Positions 9,363 through 19,355 of a DNA stretch of 41,292 nt are shown piece after piece. Position numbers and translations under genes: made by a program. The stretch comes from Akkermansia muciniphila (lineage in GTDB: Bacteria; Verrucomicrobiota; Verrucomicrobiia; Limisphaerales; UBA9464). The notes beneath the pieces are model-generated. The model was not told the DNA's origin. It saw only the letters and a list, made by a program, of their open reading frames with translations, and ran no database searches. The first letter of the stretch is position 1. Each line of letters opens with the position of its first letter. Location: contig CAMAUY010000039.1 of assembly GCA_945861565.1 (NCBI GenBank), forward strand, positions 1-41,292, read 5' to 3'.

Positions 9363-9420
9363 GCGAAAAAGCGGTTAAGGCGAATTCAATAGAATTGATA
9401 TCATCCGCCGAAATCTGCCA

Positions 9421-9864
9421 TCAGCCGCCCGTTACCACCGAAAATTTCAACGGAGCCTCCGCCTCGTTCTTTTCCGAGCCCAAAGCTTCCAATTCCTCGC
9501 GAACCACCCGCACCACCTTGGGGGACGGGACGTGCATTTGGGCCGCTTCCACGGCGAGATGCTTAGCGGAGCGCCGCAACGCCTCCACCTGTTCTTCGGT
9601 GGTCAACCGCGCGGCATCGACCGCCACAAAAGCGCCCCGGCCGTGTTTCATCGTGATAACACCGTCCCGTTCCAACTCCGTGTACGCTTTGACCACGGTG
9701 GTCGGATTGACGGAGAGCGCCAGGGCGAGTTCGCGAATCGACGGAAGCTGGTCCCCGGGACGCAGTGTTCCGCCCGCAACGTAATATTTCATCTGATCCA
9801 TCATCTGGCGGTAGACTGGCACGCCGGAGCGGGGATCAATCTGGAGATGAAGTTTTGGAGTCAT
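9421..9864 (-). CDS. GntR family transcriptional regulator, YtrA type
   Basis: 147 residues from the ATG at 9864. The opening LHLQIDPRSGVPVYRQMMDQ and winged helix-turn-helix (PSIRELALALSVNPTTVVKA, then YTELERDGVI) are typical of the GntR family. The short C-terminal part, with no large effector domain, marks the YtrA subfamily, whose members usually control the adjacent ABC exporter genes. Longer ORFs reach upstream to 10071 but cross the promoter and a dispersed repeat, so the ATG after the predicted promoter is preferred. Expected to repress its own operon through the palindrome at 9880-9893. Confidence 0.87.
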   Translation of the reverse strand: MTPKLHLQIDPRSGVPVYRQMMDQMKYYVAGGTLRPGDQLPSIRELALALSVNPTTVVKAYTELERDGVITMKHGRGAFVAVDAARLTTEEQVEALRRSAKHLAVEAAQMHVPSPKVVRVVREELEALGSEKNEAEAPLKFSVVTGG

Positions 9865-9879
9865 AGAACTCGTTGTTGT

Positions 9880-9911
9880 GTGTTTGATAACACTCCTACA
9901 GAGGAAGTCAA
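9880..9911 (-). promoter_or_regulatory. promoter and candidate operator of the GntR-ABC operon
   Basis: On the minus strand, TTGACT (9911-9906) and TATCAA (9889-9884) are separated by 16 bases, a good sigma-70 type promoter about 20 bases before the ATG at 9864. The inverted repeat GTGTTTGATAACAC (9880-9893) covers the -10 element and is a plausible autoregulatory GntR operator. Sequence-based only. Confidence 0.5.
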
Positions 9912-9924
9912 CCCCCCAAATCCG

Positions 9925-10027
9925 CGGATAAGGAGGCCGCGAAGAAGAACCGCGGATGAACTCGGATTGACGCGGATAGAATAGGCCTGGAATCTGGGTC
10001 GATCGGCGTTTATCCGCGGTTCCCACT
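9925..10027. repeat. dispersed 'CCGCGGATGAAC' repeat, second copy
   Basis: AACCGCGGATGAACTCGGAT near 9949 faces GTTTATCCGCGGTTCCCA near 10009, the same arrangement as at 2473-2720. It lies in the 427-base gap between the GntR gene and enolase. The rest of that gap (10030-10291) shows no gene; TTGAC-like elements occur near 10234 and 10257 but without a well-spaced -10, so I do not call an enolase promoter. Confidence 0.55.
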
Positions 10028-10276
10028 TCCCTTTCGTCGGGGGCGACGAATTCAATACTCATGGCAAGCACTGCCTTCTGGGAAATAGGGCTGCGTGCCT
10101 GTGTTCAATACAGCATATATAACAACTGCACCCGGAGAAAAGGCACCGTCGAGAGCTTTTTTTCTCATTTTCAGATTCCTATCCGCGGATCAGGGAACCC
10201 GGAATGAATGGCCCGGGGGGCCTGCGACTCCGCTTGACGTCTCCTCGGCACTCCCCTTGACTCACCGCCTCTTTAG

Positions 10277-11581
<1,305 letters not shown>

Positions 11582-11720
11582 GGCGAGGTGACAGGCAATC
11601 ACGGGGCTGGGAAATCCTGGGCCCCGGTGTGCCGTAATCACCGCGGAGACATTTCCCGACCGGCAGCCCGTTTGTTTTGAGGATTGGTTGCCGGCGGGTT
11701 CGCCATCAAGGTTGGGAAGA

Positions 11721-12818
11721 ATGAGCACCGTAAAATTGAATCCGCAACTCGAGACCATCCCGGTCTACACGCCCGGGCGCCCCATTGAAGAGGTGGCCCG
11801 GGAACACGGACTGGATCCCTCCACAATCGTAAAGCTGGCTTCGAACGAGAACCCACTGGGCCCCTCCCTCAAGGCTCTCGCTGCGATGGAGCAAGTCCTC
11901 CGAAATCTCCACCTGTATCCGGACGGTAGTGCGTTCTTTCTAAAGAGGAAACTGGCGGATCACCTAGGCGTTGAGCCCGATCAGTTGATCCTGGGCAACG
12001 GCTCCAACGAGATCATCGAGTTTGTCGGGCATGCCCTCCTCGGGTCGGAAACCGACGTGGTGGTCTCCCAGTATTGCTTCGCCGTGTATCCGATCGTTGC
12101 CGCACTTTTTGGAGCCCAGCTGATCACGGTGCCCGCCCGGAAGCTGAGCCACGACATCCCAGCAATGATCCGAGCGATCACCACGAGGACGCGAGCGATC
12201 TTCGTGGTGAACCCTAACAATCCGACGGGCACCTTGGTGTCGCGTGAGGACATCAGCCGGCTGCTCGCCGAGGTTCCACCCGGGGTGCTAATCGTGCTGG
12301 ACGAGGCCTACGTCGAGTTTCTGGACGACCCGGTGGATTGCCTTGCCTTGGTGCGAAACCGTGCCACGCCAAATCTCCTGCTCATGCGGACATTTTCCAA
12401 GGTGTACGGGCTGGCCGGCCTGCGTCTCGGGTATGGCATTGGCCATCCGGAACTCATCGCCGGTTTTGAGAAAGTGCGTCAGCCCTTCAACATCAACGCG
12501 GTTGCCCAGGCGGGCGCGTTCGCCGCGCTCGACGATGGGGAACACTTGAGAAAGACGCGGGAAAACAACCGACGTGGCGTGGAGTTCTTTCAATCGAATT
12601 TCACGCACCTAGGGCTCGATTTCGAGCCATCCGCCGCGAACTTCGTTCTGGTGAAAGTTGGGGATGGTTTGCGCATTTTCACCGAAATGCAGAAGCGCGG
12701 GATCATCACCCGGCCGATGGGTGGCTACCAACTGCCAGCGTGGCTCCGTATTTCCGTGGGGACGCCGGCTGAAAATGAGCGCTGCCTCAAGGCTCTGCGG
12801 GAGATTCTGGGCCGATAG
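11721..12818 (+). CDS. hisC: histidinol-phosphate aminotransferase
   Basis: 365 residues from the ATG at 11721, preceded by GGGAAGA. A fold-type I PLP aminotransferase: SNENPLGPS near residue 41, NPNNPTGT at 165-171, LDEAYVEF at 193-200 and the Schiff-base lysine K227 in TFSKVYGLAGLRLGYG. These together are the HisC pattern (glutamate-dependent transamination of imidazole-acetol phosphate in histidine synthesis). No other his genes are nearby, and HisC-like enzymes can also serve phenylalanine or tyrosine transamination, so the substrate is likely but not certain. The 3' end overlaps the convergent pseudouridine synthase gene by 32 bases. Confidence 0.9.
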   Translation: MSTVKLNPQLETIPVYTPGRPIEEVAREHGLDPSTIVKLASNENPLGPSLKALAAMEQVLRNLHLYPDGSAFFLKRKLADHLGVEPDQLILGNGSNEIIEFVGHALLGSETDVVVSQYCFAVYPIVAALFGAQLITVPARKLSHDIPAMIRAITTRTRAIFVVNPNNPTGTLVSREDISRLLAEVPPGVLIVLDEAYVEFLDDPVDCLALVRNRATPNLLLMRTFSKVYGLAGLRLGYGIGHPELIAGFEKVRQPFNINAVAQAGAFAALDDGEHLRKTRENNRRGVEFFQSNFTHLGLDFEPSAANFVLVKVGDGLRIFTEMQKRGIITRPMGGYQLPAWLRISVGTPAENERCLKALREILGR

Positions 12819-13677
12819 AATCTGGGGGCAGCGACGGTGATGCCGCCCAGGCCTTTCCGGGGGCGTGACGGCGAAGGAACTTCAGCGCCACGTTCAGGTC
12901 CTTGGGGGATTCCGCTCGAATGGTCACCGGCAACCGCGTTGCCGGATGCAGCAACTCCAGGCGCTCCAGGTGGAGGGCGAGCGTGGGAGTTAGAGGCCGC
13001 TCTTCCCGGTTTCGCTTGAGACGGTAATCGGACTTGAGGGTTGAGAGGTAGAGGCGCGAGTCGCCGTAAACGAGATCGCCATAAATGGGGTGACCGGAAA
13101 ACTTCAGATGAACGCGGACTTGGTGAGTCCGTTCCGTGAGGGGCCGGCACTCGATAAGTGCACTACCTGCAAACCGCTCCACAACGCGAAACCGGGTGAT
13201 GGATTTTTTCCCAGCCGGCGTCCAGCGCATCTGCCCCGGCTGGTTTAGATCGGGCGCCAGCTTGACGTCGACGACAAATTCGGTTTCCGCAGGTTCGCCA
13301 CGCACTAAAGCGAGATACACCCGGTCGGGCTTTTCCGCTCCGAACTCGTTCGCTACTGCCATCAGCGACGCTTTGTCGCGAGCCAGCAAGAGAACACCCG
13401 TGGCGTCGGAGTCGAGCCGGTGGGTATTCGCTAGGTAGGTCAAGCCCCGAGCGGTAGCCCAGGGAACCCCCCGTTGGATGCCTTGATGAATCAGCGGCAT
13501 CAGACTCGGTCTCCCCGGATCGTTACGATCTGGAGAGGTCAGTAAGGATGCAGGCTTGTCGATCGCCAGCAGTTGGGCATCTTCGTAAATGACGGGAATT
13601 TCCCAGAACTCCCGGGTCAACGGGGACGAAAACTTTAGAGGGGGCAGGGCAGATTTCATAGAGCCGTCAGAAAACAT
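12787..13677 (-). CDS. RluA-family RNA pseudouridine synthase
   Basis: 296 residues from the ATG at 13677, which follows CGGAG at good spacing. The catalytic motif NTHRLDSDATGVLLLARDK contains the nucleophilic Asp of the HRLD motif. LAIDKPASLL, AEKPDRVYLALVRG and ECRPLTERTHQVRVHL (with HPIYGDLVYG) complete the RluA/RsuA-type core. There is no N-terminal S4 domain. It isomerises uridine to pseudouridine in rRNA or tRNA; the target cannot be told from sequence. The C-terminal 30 residues (..PSLPPDSIGPESPAEP) are low complexity and encoded opposite the end of hisC. Confidence 0.9.
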   Translation of the reverse strand: MFSDGSMKSALPPLKFSSPLTREFWEIPVIYEDAQLLAIDKPASLLTSPDRNDPGRPSLMPLIHQGIQRGVPWATARGLTYLANTHRLDSDATGVLLLARDKASLMAVANEFGAEKPDRVYLALVRGEPAETEFVVDVKLAPDLNQPGQMRWTPAGKKSITRFRVVERFAGSALIECRPLTERTHQVRVHLKFSGHPIYGDLVYGDSRLYLSTLKSDYRLKRNREERPLTPTLALHLERLELLHPATRLPVTIRAESPKDLNVALKFLRRHAPGKAWAASPSLPPDSIGPESPAEP

Positions 13678-13829
13678 CAAACTCCGGGAACAAGACGCAA
13701 AGGTTGATTGCGTACCCGCACCGGGGCCATCGCTCCGCCATTCGCCATGGCGCCATGGCGCGTCCGATCTCGAGAGCGTCAGGCCCCTCCGTGTTGCGCT
13801 CTGCCGGCAAACCCGTGAACGTGGACAAA

Positions 13830-15500
13830 TTAGGGAGTGGTCGTCGCACCCTCCCCAGATTTCTGCCTAGCCTGGAGTCGGCTGGCCAGACCCGAGCGCT
13901 CGAACTCGCGGTTAAACCACTCCCCAAAGCTTTGGGATTCACTCCGGCGACGCTGTTCGTCGAGGAATTTTGGCAATTCCGCTTTTAATTTTTCCTCACT
14001 TACCGGCCGGCGTTCCTTCAGAAAAGCCACCATACCACCTTCGCGAGTCGGAATAAAATCGCTCACTGCACCGGGTTTCAAAATAAAGGCTGCGTTCTTC
14101 AGGGAGCCTAAATCCACGCGGCCCTGCAATGCATCGAGAGACTGTGTACTGATGGCGATCGGCGGAAGCTCGATCGCGTCAAATTTCTCTTGCTTCGCGA
14201 TCGATTCAAAAGACTTGCCCTGGGCAAGCATATTGGTGGCAGCCGCATGAAACGCCATTCCTTGTTTGCGCCCCATTTCTATCGCTTGGCTTCGACGATA
14301 GTCTTCCGCAACCCTCGTCCGAACTTGATCAATCGGAGGAATCTCACTGGGCAGTCGGTTTTTCAGCGCGAAGAGGTAGACCGCCCTCTCGGCCACGATG
14401 GGCGCCGTGAACGGTTGGTCTTCCATTAGCTTGAAGGCTTCCTCCGTCAGGTTTTGGACATCCGCCAGACTCCGCGGCGGCGAGAAACGTGAGAAGGGTT
14501 CGGATGTTTGGAAGGTAAGTCCGCTGGAGGCGGCAACTTTCTCCAGATTCTCCGGCTTCGCCGGGGTCATGTCGTAGACGTTCTTGGCAAACTCGGCCGC
14601 TTTGGTCCGGGCCACGCGAAGGGCCAAGGCATCGCGATTTTGCTCCCGGAGCGTCACGAGAGCCGCCTCCTTCGAAAGGGTTTTTCCATCCGAATCTCGG
14701 AACGCTTCGGCACCCTGCTGCGCGTAGGTGCTCTCGAGGAGGTTGTCCAGGTTCGGGATGGCGGCAAATTCCTTCTCCGCCTCGGCCAAGTAATTCGAAG
14801 CGGCAAACCTCACGAAGCCTAATTGCAGTCGCTCCGGTATGCGGTAGGAAGACACGCGATTGCTGAAAAACTGCTCGACCGCCGGCGGCGGGACAGTGAT
14901 GCCCGCCAAGTAGTTCGACGTGTTGAAGAGAACAACACTCATGAGTGATTCCTCGTTGGCCCGCCGGTATTCCGCTTCAGCCTCACGCGGAGGCATCAGT
15001 TTCCCGGCAACACCTGCAACCTGAGCAAGATGGCGCTGTGCAATGTCCTGCCGAATATATCGGTGAAAATCGGCCTCGGTGAAACCCTGCTTCCGGAGTT
15101 CCTGCAGGTACGGGTCGTAGTTCAACTGACCCGTCTGCGGATTGCGAAAATTCTGCTGAATCCAACGCGCCACCGCGGCGTCGCCGACCTCGATCTTGTA
15201 TTCGCGAACTTTCTCCGACAAGAACAGCTGTTGCAGAATCTGCTGCTCGTCGTCCGATCCGGAGTTCTCCCCACGGTTAAATAAAAACCGTCTTAACGCG
15301 GCCTGGCGGTTGGCGGTACTGACCATCTCCTGGGTGATAGGTCTCCCGTCGATCGTCCCGAATTGGCTACCTCCATCCCCGAGCAACAGATTGCGATAAC
15401 TGGTCTGGTTCGGACTAAACCAGAAGACGAAACTGAGGATCACCGCGCCTACGATTACGATCCACAGCCAACTTTGATGCTTTCGAATGGTTCCAAACAT
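13830..15500 (-). CDS. PpiD/SurA-like membrane-anchored folding factor
   Basis: 556 residues. The N-terminus MFGTIRKHQSWLWIVIVGAV continues ILSFVFWF as a single membrane anchor (about residues 11-30). The following SurA_N-type helical domain contains QFGTIDGRPITQEMVSTANR, YDPYLQELRKQGFTEADFHR and the related repeats seen in PpiD. A parvulin-like stretch is present (about residues 360-400, ..APIVAERAVYLFALKNRLP) but lacks a clear catalytic core, so it may act as a chaperone only. It would sit in the inner membrane facing the periplasm and help outer-membrane or secreted proteins fold, which suits a genome rich in large secreted proteins. No operon partner. Confidence 0.82.
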   Translation of the reverse strand: MFGTIRKHQSWLWIVIVGAVILSFVFWFSPNQTSYRNLLLGDGGSQFGTIDGRPITQEMVSTANRQAALRRFLFNRGENSGSDDEQQILQQLFLSEKVREYKIEVGDAAVARWIQQNFRNPQTGQLNYDPYLQELRKQGFTEADFHRYIRQDIAQRHLAQVAGVAGKLMPPREAEAEYRRANEESLMSVVLFNTSNYLAGITVPPPAVEQFFSNRVSSYRIPERLQLGFVRFAASNYLAEAEKEFAAIPNLDNLLESTYAQQGAEAFRDSDGKTLSKEAALVTLREQNRDALALRVARTKAAEFAKNVYDMTPAKPENLEKVAASSGLTFQTSEPFSRFSPPRSLADVQNLTEEAFKLMEDQPFTAPIVAERAVYLFALKNRLPSEIPPIDQVRTRVAEDYRRSQAIEMGRKQGMAFHAAATNMLAQGKSFESIAKQEKFDAIELPPIAISTQSLDALQGRVDLGSLKNAAFILKPGAVSDFIPTREGGMVAFLKERRPVSEEKLKAELPKFLDEQRRRSESQSFGEWFNREFERSGLASRLQARQKSGEGATTTP

Positions 15501-15727
15501 ACGTCTGGTGCGATAAAATTAAGAACAGGCAGCCTAGCCTAGTCTTCAAACCAGGGTCAAACTCCAAAATTTTCGCGTTTAGTTCCTTGGTTCCTTCGAA
15601 AGGGTGTTTTTCGAAAGTGAGGTGGGTTCTTAACGGCGGGGCGATCCGAAACGTTTGACGGCCGGCACGGATGCGACCGACGTGAGGCCGAGTGCGACAG
15701 GGTCTCCACCCTCCGCTTTGGAACGGA

Positions 15728-16705
15728 TCACCGAATCCGACCGACTCGTTGTGATGGCGTTCGGGTTGGATACAATCCGGGACAGCATCCAAACGCCTGA
15801 TGAAACGCCTGACTAAAATGGCTCAAGCTGTTGTAACCGACTTCAATGGCAGCTTCGGTAACGTTATAGTTACCCGATTTAAGCAATTCTGAAGCTTTTT
15901 CTAAGCGAAGTTGGCGAAGATATTGAGGAATCGTACTGCCGGTTTCTTTGGAAAACGTTCGACTGAGGTAGAAGGGGCTACATCCCGCTTCCCGGGCGAT
16001 CTGCTCCAGAGGAGGTGTCTGGGTCAGGTCTCGGCGCAGAATGGCGATCACGGAATCGACGCGATTGCGGGCGACCCGTTGTTGGCGGTGGCAGAACAAC
16101 TCTTGGGCATCTTGGGGTTGGAAGAATAATTCGCCCACGAGTTCGGCCGCTTTGGCTTGGAACCAGAGTGCCTGGGCACTGGCCAGCACGGGGGGTTGTC
16201 GCAGACTGGCGACCAGTTCCCGCAGGCGAAGATTCATGGGCTCGGGATCCGAGACCCCGGATTCGCCGCCGGCGTCCTGCACAATCGCACGAATCAGCGG
16301 ATGGAGGTCGTTCGCAAACGAGCGGAGCATGCGTCGAAGGAACGCGGGAGAAAGTTCAACGGTGACGAATTGATGGTGCTGGCGGGCATTGCGCCGAGCG
16401 GTGAGGGGCACTTGAGCTTGGCGATAAAAACCCGCAATCCAGGGGCCGAAGGCGGCACGGCGTCCCCCCAGTGAGACCTCGCCGGTCCCCGTCAGATTGA
16501 GGCAGATCTCAACGCTGTCGGGATGAAAGCTGCGAGCCCAATCGAGGGGAGCTTGTGTGGTGAAGTCGTGCCATTCAAAGCTGAAACCGAGCTGATGATA
16601 GCTGCCCGAGAGTTGCCGCCAGCCGGCACCGATTGCCGCCCAGGCCGCCGCTTCCGTCGAGGGAACTTCGGGAATGGGGGTGTTGCTGGGTGCTTGGGTA
16701 CTCAT
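15728..16705 (-). CDS. AraC family transcriptional regulator
   Basis: 325 residues. The N-terminal half contains a beta-strand-rich sensor-like region (EICLNLTGTGEVSLGGRR). The C-terminal 100 residues form a two-helix-turn-helix AraC domain: LEQIAREAGCSPFYLSRTFS for the first and VTEAAIEVGYNSLSHFSQAF for the second, ending with the usual GCCPGLYP (normally ..G.SP..YR). It is divergent from the RelE-like/coaD pair across a 170-base gap. Ligand and regulon are not evident. Confidence 0.88.
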   Translation of the reverse strand: MSTQAPSNTPIPEVPSTEAAAWAAIGAGWRQLSGSYHQLGFSFEWHDFTTQAPLDWARSFHPDSVEICLNLTGTGEVSLGGRRAAFGPWIAGFYRQAQVPLTARRNARQHHQFVTVELSPAFLRRMLRSFANDLHPLIRAIVQDAGGESGVSDPEPMNLRLRELVASLRQPPVLASAQALWFQAKAAELVGELFFQPQDAQELFCHRQQRVARNRVDSVIAILRRDLTQTPPLEQIAREAGCSPFYLSRTFSKETGSTIPQYLRQLRLEKASELLKSGNYNVTEAAIEVGYNSLSHFSQAFHQAFGCCPGLYPTRTPSQRVGRIR

Positions 16706-16875
16706 GGAGACGAGCCATCGAGCGTCGGTATGAACTCACTGACGGCGCCGAGGGTGTGAGCGTAGCGGGTTGCGTCTCGAGGGCAATGCGACCGATGAAT
16801 TGTGAACGGCTTTAATGCCGAAGGATGGCATTTCCGGTTTCCTTTTGAGCGGGTGACGATATTTTGCCGGTGGCA

Positions 16876-17232
16876 ATGGCTCCGTTTCAGATCATTTTCA
16901 ATCCGACAAGTACCGGGGAGTTGGCGAAGATGCCTCGTGACCTGCAGCTCCATATCCTGGGTGAATTTCGCGGCCTGCCGCAGGAACTGCAGCGGGAGAC
17001 GGGTCATTTTGGCCAACTCAATCGGAAGAATCGCAGCTTAATCCGGTATCGCTTGGGCGATTACCGCGTTTACTGCGAACGGCATCCACTCGGGGTGGTG
17101 GTCCACCGGATCTTGAACCGGAACACCTTGAAGGATTTCCTTTACCGATCGAGTCTACCCACCGGTGAAGATGAACAATTGCAGGACAACCCGAAGTTCT
17201 GGGAATTGATCGAGCAATCCCGGGGCCGATAA
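16876..17232 (+). CDS. solitary RelE/ParE-like protein
   Basis: 118 residues from the ATG at 16876 (a TTG four codons earlier is possible). The core LNRKNRSLIRYRLGDYRVYC and VVVHRILNRNTLKDFLYR matches the RelE/ParE toxin fold: a basic strand-turn segment with a conserved Arg-Tyr-Arg pattern, then a C-terminal strand and helix. The family cleaves ribosome-bound mRNA or inhibits gyrase, but there is no antitoxin gene on either side. Instead it ends only 13 bases before coaD, suggesting co-transcription with a housekeeping gene and perhaps a non-toxic role. Confidence 0.6.
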   Translation: MAPFQIIFNPTSTGELAKMPRDLQLHILGEFRGLPQELQRETGHFGQLNRKNRSLIRYRLGDYRVYCERHPLGVVVHRILNRNTLKDFLYRSSLPTGEDEQLQDNPKFWELIEQSRGR

Positions 17233-17245
17233 CCCGAATCACCTG

Positions 17246-17764
17246 ATGCGTATCGCGATCTATCCGGGAAGTTTCGACCCGTTGACCAATGGACACTTGG
17301 ACGTAGTCGAGCGCGCGGCCCGCCTCTTCGACCGAGTTGTCGTCGCCGTGGCTGAAAACGAAGGGAAGCGTCCGCTCTTTTCCACGAATGAGCGGCGAAA
17401 GCTGGTGACGGTAGCAGTGGCCGGCCTAGCGAATGTGGAGGTCGAGACGTTTGGGGGTCTGCTCGTGGAATATGTCGTGCAGCGGGGCGGGTCCGCAATC
17501 GTTCGGGGGTTGCGCGCGGTGAGCGATTTCGAGTTTGAATTTCAGTTGGCCCTGATGAACCGGAAGCTCAACGATCATGTCGAAACGATCTTTATGATGC
17601 CGAAGGATACGTATACCTTCGTCAGTTCGCGCCTCGTAAAGGAAATTGCGCGTCTGGGCGGGGACATCCGCCCGTTTGTTCCGCCGAATATTGAAGCCGC
17701 TCTCCGGAAACGTCTGGCACCGGTCAAATCCGCTCGAAGTAACGCTGTTTCTCCCGGGGTTTAG
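17246..17764 (+). CDS. coaD: phosphopantetheine adenylyltransferase
   Basis: 172 residues, slightly longer than the usual 160. It adenylylates 4'-phosphopantetheine in coenzyme A synthesis. Diagnostic elements are the N-terminal IAIYPGSFDPLTNGHLDVVE (nucleotidyltransferase TxGH), AIVRGLRAVSDFEFEFQLAL and the FVSSRLVKEIARLGGDI segment corresponding to the ISS-x-VKE motif. The stop codon overlaps that of the convergent phosphoglycerate mutase gene by four bases. It is preceded at 13 bases by a RelE-like ORF. Confidence 0.96.
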   Translation: MRIAIYPGSFDPLTNGHLDVVERAARLFDRVVVAVAENEGKRPLFSTNERRKLVTVAVAGLANVEVETFGGLLVEYVVQRGGSAIVRGLRAVSDFEFEFQLALMNRKLNDHVETIFMMPKDTYTFVSSRLVKEIARLGGDIRPFVPPNIEAALRKRLAPVKSARSNAVSPGV

Positions 17765-18990
17765 GCCCCAAACTTATCGAACATTTTCCCATGTGCCTGC
17801 ATCAGACGGATCAGGTACTTGGCTTCAAAAATCCCCAGCGATCCATGGTTCGCCCCCGTCTCGGTGAACCGGGATAGTTTGTCGGATCCGCTCGCCGAGG
17901 AATGCAGCAGCACCGGCTGCGGATGCCACGAGTGCCCCTTCAGCGAACAGGGCGTCGAATGATCCCCGGTGATCGCCAAGACGTCCGGCTTGCGCGCCAG
18001 CAGAATGGGCAAAGCCGCATCAAATTCCTCAATCGCCTTCTTCTTTGCCTCAAAATTCCCGTCCTCACCCGCCTTGTCGGTGTACTTGAAGTGAATGAAA
18101 AAGTAGTCGTAATTGGCGTATTCCTTGGCGTACCGCTCGAACTGCTCCCGAATCGTCGCCGGCCCCTCGATCTTGACCATTCCGACCAACTGGCTCAGAC
18201 CCTTGTACATCGGATAAACCGCAATCGCGGCCGCCTTCAAACCATAACGCTGCTCAAAGGTGGGGATCTCCGGCTGGTGGGCCACGCCGCGCATCAGGAA
18301 GCCGTTCGCGGTCTTTTCGGCCTTGAGCAAGGGCAACGCCGCCTTGTAGAAGTCCGCGATCAGCTTCGCCATCTTCTTTTGACCTGCATTCTTAGGGTCG
18401 ATCGGCTTGGCGACCGCGATCGGAAATCCCTCTCGATTGGGATCGGTATCACTTAAGGGTCCCTCCAATCCCGTCCCGCGAAACACGACCACGAATCGAT
18501 GTTCCTTGCCCGGCACAATCTGGACTTCCGTGGTGCCAATCTTTTTTATCTTCGCCGAAAGGATCCCGCACAACCGTTCGCAGACCTCGGTGGCAATGCG
18601 GCCCGCCCGGCGGTCGGTGACGATGCCCTGATCATTCAGGGTGCAGAAATTCGCGCGGGCAGCGACCTCGCCCTTTTTCAATTCGATTCCCAAACCGAGG
18701 GTTTCAATCACGCCGCGGCCCACCTCAAACTCGACCGGATCATAGCCAAACAACGCGAGATGACCGGGTCCGCTTCCCGGCGTGATGCCCGGCGCCACCG
18801 GAATCATGCGGCCCTGGGCGCAACCCTGAGACACCAGACCATCCAGATTCGGTGTCGTGGCCGCCTCCAGCGGGGTCATCCACCCTTGCTCGCGTGTCGC
18901 CACATCGCCCAGACCGTCGAGTACCACCAGAACGAGCTTAGCCCCGGTTTTGATTTGCAGTTTTGCGTAGATGTCATCGATTCGACTCAT
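17761..18990 (-). CDS. apgM: 2,3-bisphosphoglycerate-independent phosphoglycerate mutase, archaeal type
   Basis: 409 residues from the ATG at 18990; the ORF extends to 19032 but the family begins at about MSRIDDIYAKL. LVLVVLDGLGD supplies the first metal ligand, and the TPGSGPGHLALFGYDP segment contains the catalytic serine. The C-terminal VLAITGDHSTPC and GHSWHPQPVLLHS supply further metal-binding residues of the alkaline phosphatase superfamily. It interconverts 3- and 2-phosphoglycerate one step before enolase. The archaeal-type ApgM is often the only mutase in Verrucomicrobia and related phyla (general knowledge). No strong Shine-Dalgarno precedes the start. Confidence 0.93.
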   Translation of the reverse strand: MSRIDDIYAKLQIKTGAKLVLVVLDGLGDVATREQGWMTPLEAATTPNLDGLVSQGCAQGRMIPVAPGITPGSGPGHLALFGYDPVEFEVGRGVIETLGLGIELKKGEVAARANFCTLNDQGIVTDRRAGRIATEVCERLCGILSAKIKKIGTTEVQIVPGKEHRFVVVFRGTGLEGPLSDTDPNREGFPIAVAKPIDPKNAGQKKMAKLIADFYKAALPLLKAEKTANGFLMRGVAHQPEIPTFEQRYGLKAAAIAVYPMYKGLSQLVGMVKIEGPATIREQFERYAKEYANYDYFFIHFKYTDKAGEDGNFEAKKKAIEEFDAALPILLARKPDVLAITGDHSTPCSLKGHSWHPQPVLLHSSASGSDKLSRFTETGANHGSLGIFEAKYLIRLMQAHGKMFDKFGA

Positions 18991-19061
18991 AAAAAAGAGG
19001 GCATATCTTGGGGCAGCATCCGGGAATTCCAAGTGAAGATTTTGTGACGAGCGGCGAGAGA

Positions 19062-19320
19062 GTGTGAGATAAAAATCTGCGGGCTAGCCTCGTTGTTCTC
19101 CGCCGGAATTATCGCATTCATGGAGCAGCCAGCCTTGTCTGCGGACCGGCATACTCGCGCGAAGTCGCGAAGCCGCGACGAGAGCAGGAATTGGGAAATC
19201 CGCCGACGGAGGTGCCCTTCAATGCGTCCGATCCATCCATGCCGGAGTTGTTGCCCAAGCCTGCTCGGCATTGCTTCGCGGCTTCGCGGCTTCGCGTGCA
19301 ATTCCTGCCGCATGGTTCCC
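19062..19320 (+). repeat. non-autonomous repeat element, copy C
   Basis: Begins with GTGTGAGATAAAAATCTG (19062-19079). It continues to a TTGTCTGCGGACC motif at about 19136, then ATACTCGCGCGAAGTC.GCGAAGCCGCGA near 19150 and a tail of CTTCGCGGCTTCGCG repeats to about 19305. The same ordered blocks occur inverted at 36160-36599. It fills the 365-base gap between apgM and the truncated GloVer gene; no gene is supported here. Confidence 0.65.
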
Positions 19321-19355
19321 AAAGAGTGCCAGGTTCACTTGCCGTATTGAGCCTG

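Noticed and set aside
11596..11632. Possible terminator hairpin after enolase (CACGGGGC..GCCCCGGTG)
   Set aside because: The stem has a bulge and is not followed by a T-run; I cannot support termination here.
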